From Oscillospiraceae bacterium (GTDB lineage: Bacteria > Bacillota_A > Clostridia > Oscillospirales > Ruminococcaceae): a DNA stretch of 5,732 nucleotides. Each line of letters opens with the position of its first letter. Position 1 is the first letter of the stretch. Location: positions 1 through 5,732 of the forward strand of contig JAFPQL010000236.1 in the NCBI GenBank assembly GCA_017414145.1. The letters run 5' to 3'. Position numbers and translations under genes: made by a program. Under the pieces are notes generated by a model, which was not told the DNA's origin, searched no databases, and was given only the letters and a program-made list of their open reading frames with translations. Below are positions 1 to 4,378 of this stretch, one piece after another.

Positions 1-1
1 C

Positions 2-165
2 TTTCGTCAACGGGTTTTGAAATATTCCTTCAAGAAAGGTGTCAGTGAAGCGGCGCGGCGGTATCATATAAGCCGAAAAACAATCTATGTGTGGAGAAAA
101 CGGTATGACGGCTGCGCTACAAGTCTCCCAATGCGGTGCTGGCGGAGTATCTGGCAGTCATTTGA
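2..165 (+). pseudogene. Transposase pseudogene with internal deletion and frameshift
   Basis: Reading from base 2 gives FRQRVLKYSFKKGVSEAARR followed by YHISRKTIYVWRKRYDG. This is a typical N-terminal helix-turn-helix (SEAARRYHI, then recognition helix RKTIYVWRKRY) of IS3/IS481-type transposases; a true start would lie a few codons upstream of the window. Immediately after RYDG (about base 111) the frame loses similarity. The frame beginning at 109 instead reads RLRYKSPNAVLAEYLAVI and stops at TGA 163-165. That is the usual C-terminal end of the same transposase group (...SPNxVLxxYLxxM/I-stop). The roughly 250-300 residues normally between them, including the DDE catalytic core, are absent, and the two pieces are in different frames. 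The protein cannot be an active transposase. The open frame continuing from 17 to 343 is only read-through of the shifted frame. Confidence 0.75.
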
Positions 166-170
166 GCGCC

Positions 171-225
171 GGAAAGCCCAGCCTGTTCCGGTCGCCTGCG
201 GCTCCCTCCACAGGCTGGGCTTTCC
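171..225. repeat. Perfect 15-bp inverted repeat (stem-loop) inside IS remnant
   Basis: GGAAAGCCCAGCCTG at 171-185 is the exact reverse complement of CAGGCTGGGCTTTCC at 211-225, with a 25-nt spacer (186-210). It begins five bases after the transposase stop codon. The stem is GC-rich and would be very stable in RNA from either strand. It is not followed directly by a U-tract (the nearest T run, T7, is at 243-249), so it is not a canonical intrinsic terminator. It may still act as a terminator or as a structure that shields the element from transcription running in from outside. Confidence 0.8.
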
Positions 226-253
226 AATTCTGGTACTTCGTATTTTTTTGGAA

Positions 254-285
254 GGAATCTGTCACCTATCATTGACATTCCTACA
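254..285. repeat. Probable IS right terminal region with imperfect internal palindrome
   Basis: GGAAT-CT-GTCA (254-264) and TGACATTCC (273-281) form an inverted repeat, perfect over nine pairs apart from a two-base bulge, separated by an 8-base loop. The segment ends ...CCTACA at 285, so the opposite strand begins TGTAGGAATGTCA. This agrees with 5'-TG...CA-3' ends common in IS3/IS481-like elements. The exact end base is inferred, because the left copy is not in the window. Confidence 0.5.
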
Positions 286-315
286 CCGGCCCGGCGGGAG
301 TTTTTTGAAAATGGG

Positions 316-344
316 TTTACATTCCGGAAAAACTGTGGTATAAT
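316..344 (+). promoter_or_regulatory. SigA-type promoter, extended -10, for the membrane-protein operon
   Basis: The -35 box is TTTACA (316-321, five of six consensus), the spacer is 17 bp, and the -10 box is TATAAT (339-344, perfect). It is preceded by TG at 336-337, which gives an extended -10. Transcription should start near 351 and leave a leader of about 44 bases before the ATG at 395. The leader can form a weak hairpin (ATCTC 355-359 with GAGAT 370-374). This is the only convincing promoter seen in the window, and it lies about 30 bp beyond the inferred end of the IS remnant. Confidence 0.85.
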
Positions 345-394
345 AATATGGAGTATCTCTGCCCTGACGGAGATTTCAGAAAAGAGGGGATGTC

Positions 395-1252
395 ATGGCA
401 ACAATTTACACAGACGAATCGCGGGAGCAGCGCTATGCGAGACTTCGCGCCAAAAAGCGAAAATGTGAAAAGGCGCTGGATATCCTGATGTGGATCACGC
501 TGCTGGTCGGGGCGTTTGATTTGATTCCCGGCCTGTTCAGCGGCCTGTTCAACGGGCTGTTCGGCGGCAGTCTCGACAATTTCTTCGCATTCTTCTTCTC
601 ATTTGCCGGTGCGGTCGCCGCCATATACGCAATATATGCCAAAAAGTTCTTCCATACGCTCGCAGCGATTGCGTTCATCACGGTCATCAGTGCGCTTGGT
701 GCGGCGATGGCAGGTCAAATGGCGATCAGCACGGGATATATCGTCATTCTGATTCCGGTCGCCGTGATCGACCGCATCTGGAACGGACTGGAAAAGGAGG
801 AGGGCTTCCCGCTCTTTGACATCTCCTACGCCGAGCGAGAGGAGCGCCGCCGCAATCAGGAAAAGCTGACCGAGGTGCGGATGCTGCGGGCGGGATACCG
901 CGTCGCGGCGGACGAACAGCCCGCTGATATGCACGATCTGCTGGACAGCGAACGGGATGTTCCGGTCATGCCGGCGCATCCGCGGGGCTATCACGACCGG
1001 TTCCTCGGTTCCGCAGCCGTTTCCGCCCCCGCAGCCGCCGTACCGTCCGGCATCATGGACACACTGGAGGAAATCGGCGCACAGCAGCCGGCTGAGAATG
1101 CCGCACCTGCTCCGCTGCCCGCACCCGCTTCGGATGCGGTGTCTGCGCCGTTGCCCGTACTCGAAGCACTGGACACACAGCCCGTCACACCGGGCAGAGC
1201 AGCCGACGCGGTCCGCCCCGGCATCCGGGAGCCGGAGCCCGCACAGAATTGA
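395..1252 (+). CDS. Four-helix membrane protein with Ala/Pro-rich cytoplasmic tail (first of tandem trio)
   Basis: I do not recognise this 285-residue protein. The start at ATG 395 is set by AGAGGGG at 383-389, five bases upstream, and by the promoter at 316-344. Residues 1-27 are charged and basic (RLRAKKRKCEK), which places the N-terminus in the cytoplasm. Hydrophobic segments lie at about 28-45, 61-82, 86-108 and 112-128, with a Gly-Leu-Phe triple repeat (46-57) in the first loop. After the last segment comes EEGFPLF (135-141), then a charged helix (about 144-167), then a low-complexity Ala/Pro/acidic tail to 285. An even number of segments puts the tail in the cytoplasm. The tail holds GIMDTLEEIG (219-228), which resembles motifs in the third gene's tail. 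The architecture repeats in the next two genes, suggesting diverged tandem paralogues. It is first in the operon, with 22 bases to the next gene. Function unknown. Confidence 0.9.
   Translation: MATIYTDESREQRYARLRAKKRKCEKALDILMWITLLVGAFDLIPGLFSGLFNGLFGGSLDNFFAFFFSFAGAVAAIYAIYAKKFFHTLAAIAFITVISALGAAMAGQMAISTGYIVILIPVAVIDRIWNGLEKEEGFPLFDISYAEREERRRNQEKLTEVRMLRAGYRVAADEQPADMHDLLDSERDVPVMPAHPRGYHDRFLGSAAVSAPAAAVPSGIMDTLEEIGAQQPAENAAPAPLPAPASDAVSAPLPVLEALDTQPVTPGRAADAVRPGIREPEPAQN
530..565 (+). repeat. Three 12-bp tandem repeats encoding GLFS-GLFN-GLFG
   Basis: Three consecutive 12-base units (530-541, 542-553, 554-565), each of the form GGC/G-CTG-TTC-xxC, encode residues 46-57 of the first membrane protein. 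Only the last codon of each unit and one third position differ. The repeat sits between the first and second hydrophobic segments and may form an amphipathic or re-entrant loop. Confidence 0.8.
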
Positions 1253-1257
1253 TACAG

Positions 1258-1277
1258 AAAGGATGGCGATTTACATG
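1258..1277 (+). promoter_or_regulatory. Ribosome binding site deciding the start of the second membrane gene
   Basis: AAAGGA at 1258-1263 precedes two in-frame ATG codons, at 1263 and 1275. The first overlaps the Shine-Dalgarno sequence itself, so it is not usable from it. The second has an 11-base spacer, somewhat long; an extended match through the following GG would shorten the effective distance. ATG 1275 is therefore preferred. Any in-frame start further upstream would read through the previous gene in another frame, with no supporting site. Confidence 0.65.
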
Positions 1278-2504
1278 GCAAACCCCAATCAGACAGGCAA
1301 TCCCTTTGAAAACGAAAGACCGCAGCTCGTACACCTCGAAAAGGATCAGTCCCATTACGAATACTGCAGAATGCAGATGCACGACATCGACGCATCGCAC
1401 CGCCGGACATTTTTCTATAATCTGGTCATCTGCATCGCGGTCAGCCTGCTGGCAGTGTTCCAGATCTACATCGGCGGCTTCTCGCTGACAGGCGGCACAG
1501 GCCATATGCACGAGGTGCTCTCCGGCATGGAACGGCTGAAAACCATTCTGACCTTCGGCATTGTCCAGATCGTCGTCTCGATGGTGATTATGCTGCTGGG
1601 CTATCTGGCATGGGCAAATTACCGGATCCTGAACATCATCCTCGCGGTGTGGTACTTCATCGTGACATTTCTCGGCATTCTCCGGCTGGACTATGCAACC
1701 GGCATCGTCGGCGCGGTCGGTCTGGTCGTGTACTGCTTCGCAATCCGCGACAATCAGCGGGAGGCAGTGCTCGCCGAGATGGACGGCTATCCGAATTTCC
1801 AGGAGCGGTTTGACATTCAGAAATCGGACATTGTCGTGGCGACGCTGATGGCGCACAAGGGCGAACGGCGTACAAAGTCCACGCTGTTCACGACGGATTA
1901 TTCCCTGCGCAGAAGCAAAAAGCGCAGAGCCGCAGAGCCGCAGCCCGCATCCGACGATCACGCCGGAGAAGCGCTCGCCGAGACCCTGCAAAAGCATATT
2001 GACGAGGTGAAGACGGGCAGCGAAGCAGCCGGCAAAGCCGTCACGGAAGCACAGTGGCAGAATCCTGCGCGGTATTTCACGGCGCGCATGGACACCGAAC
2101 TCCAGTGCATCGCGGCCGATGAGGACGCAAACGGGGAGGAATTCCCGTTCCGGCTGGCGCTCTCCGAGGGAGACTGTGTCCGCTCCTTTGCGGGTGAGCT
2201 GGCCGTCAACGGCGTGCCGTATATGCCGGATTCCCTCAACGCCGCACACCGCTTCCGGATGCGCATTGCGGAGTCCGGTTCCCGCATCCGCATCGCCATG
2301 AGCCGCATCTCCGAGGCGGAATATCTGGCGGCGTGTGAGCAGAAGGGAACGGCAGCGCCGGAATCTGCCGCGAAGCCGGAGCCGGCCGCAGAGCCGGAGA
2401 CCATGCCGGATGTGACAGAAATCCCTGCGCCGCAGCCGGCAAATCCGCAGAAATCTGCCGCGCCGCAGCAGGGCGGCGGACGCAAAAAGAAAAAGCATCG
2501 CTGA
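1275..2504 (+). CDS. Four-helix membrane protein with long cytoplasmic domain and polybasic C-terminus (second of trio)
   Basis: This 409-residue protein is not recognised. Residues 1-45 are a polar N-terminus. Hydrophobic segments lie at about 46-66, 92-112, 115-136 and 140-157. The motif MDGYPNF (169-175) follows the last one, matching EEGFPLF and PGYPLF in the neighbours. The cytoplasmic part is the longest of the three. A basic patch (RRSKKRRAA, 212-220) is followed by a helical stretch (about 230-262). A region that looks folded comes next (about 265-350, mixed hydrophobic and charged residues, low in Pro). The tail then carries a degenerate PE-x-AA repeat (361-375) and ends in GGGRKKKKHR, which could bind acidic lipid or nucleic acid; that is inference. 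It lies 22 bases after the first gene and 20 before the third, consistent with an operon. The longer open frame upstream of 1275 is an artefact of overlap with the first gene. Confidence 0.88.
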   Translation: MANPNQTGNPFENERPQLVHLEKDQSHYEYCRMQMHDIDASHRRTFFYNLVICIAVSLLAVFQIYIGGFSLTGGTGHMHEVLSGMERLKTILTFGIVQIVVSMVIMLLGYLAWANYRILNIILAVWYFIVTFLGILRLDYATGIVGAVGLVVYCFAIRDNQREAVLAEMDGYPNFQERFDIQKSDIVVATLMAHKGERRTKSTLFTTDYSLRRSKKRRAAEPQPASDDHAGEALAETLQKHIDEVKTGSEAAGKAVTEAQWQNPARYFTARMDTELQCIAADEDANGEEFPFRLALSEGDCVRSFAGELAVNGVPYMPDSLNAAHRFRMRIAESGSRIRIAMSRISEAEYLAACEQKGTAAPESAAKPEPAAEPETMPDVTEIPAPQPANPQKSAAPQQGGGRKKKKHR

Positions 2505-2524
2505 TGCCGTGAGGGGGACGCAGA

Positions 2525-3460
2525 ATGGATGACTATATCGAGAAGCAGCTCGGCAAGGAGCATGAATATGTCCTGCTGCGCGACCGGAAGCTGAACGCGG
2601 ACGCCCAGCTCCGCAAATACTTCTGGATCCAGCTGATTCTGAGTATTGTGCTGTTCGGACTGGCGATGTTTGCCGCTGCGGACATGAGCCGTTCGGGCGA
2701 TCTCAAGGGGCCGGGAAAATTCTTCTGGTCGATGAACGCCGCCGGCATTCAGATCATACTCGGCGTGATTTCACTGGTCTTCTGTGTGCTTGCCGGATAC
2801 AGAAAGCGCTGGGCGACCTTTGTCCTGATTGCGCTTTATCTCGGCATGATGCTGTTTTCCCTGAGCAGTCCGCAGGTCGCGCTGCGTACGGGAAATGCGG
2901 CGCTGGCGGTGTTCGGCGTCGGGCTCAATGTCTGGGTGCAGCGGGCGTTCAACACCGACGAGGAGCTGAAGGAATATCCGGGTTATCCGCTCTTTCTGAT
3001 GAACGCGGAAAAGGCGGATTATCACCCGTCGCTTGTGGTCACTGCCCGCAAGGCGTCCGACCGCATGGAGTCCATCGGCGGTGATGCAGATGCGGCACAG
3101 CAGACTGAAATGCCTGCCCTGACCGCGCCCGCGGACATCCTGCTGGACGACATGGACGCGTCTGCGCAGCAAAATCACCGCGCATCGGAGCGGACACTCT
3201 CCGCGCCCGATGCTTCGCTGGAGCAGTTCGGCGCAGGGGGCGTTCAGAGCGGCAGAGCTGCGGAGGAACTCCCCGCGCTTTCGCCGGACGCCGTTCTTTC
3301 GGATATGACCGCGGAACGGACAGCGCCGCACCCGGATTCCGCCGCACAGCTTCCGGATCCGGAGGAGGTGCGCGCACGCCTTGCCGCCATGCGGGATGCC
3401 CGTCTGCGGGATGCCGGAAATATGAACGAGGCACAGGGCGGCGGCGCGCCGTTACAGTGA
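2525..3460 (+). CDS. Four-helix membrane protein with acidic, Ala-rich tail (third of trio)
   Basis: This 311-residue protein is not recognised. The start at ATG 2525 is supported by GAGGGGG (2511-2517) with a 7-base spacer. The N-terminus (1-32), with HEYVLLRDRKLNADAQLRKY (13-32), resembles the HYEYC...DIDASHRRTFF stretch of the preceding protein. Hydrophobic segments lie at about 33-52, 70-91, 95-112 and 121-138. EYPGYPLF (150-157) follows, in the position of the matching motif in the two upstream proteins. The tail (about 175-311) is Ala/Asp/Glu-rich and probably disordered. It contains two similar short acidic/hydrophobic motifs, DILLDDMDA (204-212) and DAVLSDMTA (255-263), and a charged helix PDPEEVRARLAAMRDARLRD (277-296). 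The stop overlaps the next gene's ribosome binding site. Function unknown; a membrane scaffold or adaptor is one possibility. Confidence 0.9.
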   Translation: MDDYIEKQLGKEHEYVLLRDRKLNADAQLRKYFWIQLILSIVLFGLAMFAAADMSRSGDLKGPGKFFWSMNAAGIQIILGVISLVFCVLAGYRKRWATFVLIALYLGMMLFSLSSPQVALRTGNAALAVFGVGLNVWVQRAFNTDEELKEYPGYPLFLMNAEKADYHPSLVVTARKASDRMESIGGDADAAQQTEMPALTAPADILLDDMDASAQQNHRASERTLSAPDASLEQFGAGGVQSGRAAEELPALSPDAVLSDMTAERTAPHPDSAAQLPDPEEVRARLAAMRDARLRDAGNMNEAQGGGAPLQ

Positions 3461-3473
3461 GGTGTCCGCGATG
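3459..3473 (+). promoter_or_regulatory. Ribosome binding site overlapping the upstream stop codon
   Basis: GAGGTG (3459-3464) overlaps the TGA stop (3458-3460) of the third membrane gene and lies 6 bases before ATG 3471. The alternative GTG at 3462 lies inside the Shine-Dalgarno sequence, so ATG 3471 is the better start. The arrangement implies translational coupling. Confidence 0.75.
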
Positions 3474-3965
3474 ATACAGCAGACGGAACGGACGGAGCAT
3501 CTGCGCTGTCTTGCCGTGACGGCGCTGTGCTGGCTGCTCTGCGCGGCGGGAACCGCTGCGGGGACGCTGATTCACTGCATAGATGTCCGCGGGACAGGAG
3601 AACACCACGGCGGCGGACTGATCGCCTCCGAGCTGGTTCTGGTGCATCCGCTCTGCGCGCTGGCAGGCACACTGACTGCTTCCGCGGTCATCGCCGTGCT
3701 CTGGTTCCGCGGACTGCGGCGAAGTCTCCTGTACTTCCGCGGGCAGCATCCGCTCTGGTATGCCGCGTGGGGGCTGCTGTTTGCCGCCGGTCTGATTCTG
3801 ATTTTCGCGGCGGAGCTGATGACATATATCTGGCGGGCGGGGCTGTTTATCGACCCGCGTCCGGAATGGACGATGGCGCTGCTGTTTCTTCCGCCGGTGC
3901 TGCCGGCTGTCCTGCTGGCGGGATATCTGCTGCGGCTGCTTCGGCATCGCCGGAACGCCGTCTGA
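3471..3965 (+). CDS. Small four-helix integral membrane protein
   Basis: This 164-residue protein is not recognised. It has about four hydrophobic segments (approximately 12-34, 50-78, 95-117, 135-156). Basic residues (WFRGLRRSLLYFR, 78-90) lie between the second and third, and a basic C-terminus (LRHRRNAV, 157-164) suggests cytoplasmic ends. Unlike the three genes before it, there is no long tail and no G-[YF]-P motif after the last segment, so it is probably not a fourth copy. Cys16, Cys20, Cys24, Cys36 and Cys62 are in or near the membrane part; HEHH-like content is limited to GEHHGGG (43-49) in the first loop. Translational coupling to the preceding gene suggests it works with that cassette, perhaps as a partner membrane subunit. 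Confidence 0.85.
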   Translation: MIQQTERTEHLRCLAVTALCWLLCAAGTAAGTLIHCIDVRGTGEHHGGGLIASELVLVHPLCALAGTLTASAVIAVLWFRGLRRSLLYFRGQHPLWYAAWGLLFAAGLILIFAAELMTYIWRAGLFIDPRPEWTMALLFLPPVLPAVLLAGYLLRLLRHRRNAV

Positions 3966-3975
3966 ATCAGACCGC

Positions 3976-4005
3976 ATACACGGAAGGCGCTGCGTTCCGT
4001 TGTGT
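3976..4005 (+). repeat. Small bulged hairpin in the intergenic gap
   Basis: ACGGAA (3980-3985) pairs with TTCCGT (3995-4000) around a 9-base loop. The stem can continue (3976-3979 with 4002-4005, one T bulge at 4001). No T-run follows; the next bases are an A-rich Shine-Dalgarno region. It is therefore not a typical terminator, though it could slow or tune expression of the two downstream genes. Confidence 0.4.
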
Positions 4006-4028
4006 GTTCAAAAAAGGAGTATCCCCGT

Positions 4029-4322
4029 ATGAATCAGAATGAACAACCGCTGATTGCGATTCTGTCGCATGACAAAAAGAATATCATCGGCTGCCGCTCG
4101 GTCAAATCCGCACCGATTTTCGCACCGGGCAAGGGGCCGAAATTTGTGCTGAACGGCGTAGACCGCATTTCCGTGTTCGGAGAGCATACCGTTCTGCTCG
4201 GACTGTATGCCGGGGAGGCGGATATCGAAGCGGAAATCCGTGAAATTGCAGAGGCGATTGCAAGGGGCGAACGCACCTATACGCTCCGGCACTGTGCAGA
4301 TACGCCGTTTGGCGCGGAATGA
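4029..4322 (+). CDS. Small hypothetical protein, 97 residues
   Basis: The start ATG 4029 has a strong site AAAAAGGAG (4011-4019) with a 9-base spacer; the longer in-frame version from 4002 would start upstream of that site and is unlikely. The protein is soluble. The N-terminal half looks like short beta strands (LIAILSHDKKNIIGCRSVKS, 8-27, then KFVLNGVDRISVFG, 38-51). The second half has VLLGLYAGEADIEAEIREIA (55-74) running into a helix, then RGERTYTLR (79-87). This pattern (strands, LGxY turn, acidic helix EIxEAI, then a short strand ending in a Y-x-L/M residue) recalls a widespread group of small Firmicute proteins of unknown function, but that is from memory and not tested. It lies 63 bases after the membrane cassette and 56 before comM, probably in the same transcript. 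Confidence 0.85.
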   Translation: MNQNEQPLIAILSHDKKNIIGCRSVKSAPIFAPGKGPKFVLNGVDRISVFGEHTVLLGLYAGEADIEAEIREIAEAIARGERTYTLRHCADTPFGAE

Positions 4323-4378
4323 CAGAAATCCGGCAGAAGCACCGCCGGAACGGACTGTTTTGAAAGGAGACTTGGCCG

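Larger units (their letters stand above)
1..285 (+). mobile_element. Insertion-sequence remnant, right-hand part
   Basis: This segment holds, in order, the start of a transposase reading frame (from before base 2), a short piece of the same transposase's C-terminus ending at 165, a perfect inverted repeat (171-225), a T7 run (243-249) and a probable right terminus ending ...CCTACA near 285. It is visibly more AT-rich and less codon-biased than the genes downstream. The parts match what is expected of an IS3/IS481-like (DDE integrase-core) element whose catalytic region has been lost. The left end lies upstream of the window. The right boundary at 285 is inferred from the terminal CA and from the change in sequence character after it; no target duplication can be checked here. 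Family assignment is by protein resemblance from memory. Confidence 0.65.

Noticed and set aside
171..249. Canonical Rho-independent terminator formed by the stem-loop and T7 run
   Set aside because: The T run begins 17 bases after the stem ends, too far for the standard mechanism, so only a structural repeat was called.
272..300. TTGACA at 272-277 as a -35 box reading outward from the IS end
   Set aside because: At the proper spacing the bases near 295-300 are GC-rich (GGCGGGAG) and give no -10 box.
957..1274. N-terminal extension of the second membrane gene back to 957
   Set aside because: The extension overlaps the first gene in another frame, encodes Pro/Arg/Ser-rich shadow sequence, and lacks a ribosome binding site, whereas ATG 1275 has AAAGGA upstream.
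1185..2498. Long (437-codon) open frame on the minus strand
   Set aside because: It is antisense to the first and second membrane genes, has no ribosome binding site or promoter, and its Arg/His/Cys-rich composition is that of a shadow frame opposite a GC-rich gene.
3039..3977. 312-codon minus-strand open frame
   Set aside because: It is opposite two well-supported + strand genes with good ribosome binding sites; the predicted protein is Arg/Pro/Gln-rich with no recognisable domain.
3527..4042. 171-codon + strand frame overlapping the small membrane gene
   Set aside because: It is a shifted frame with Arg/Ala-rich, Cys-scattered sequence; the frame from 3471 has a proper ribosome binding site and clear membrane segments.
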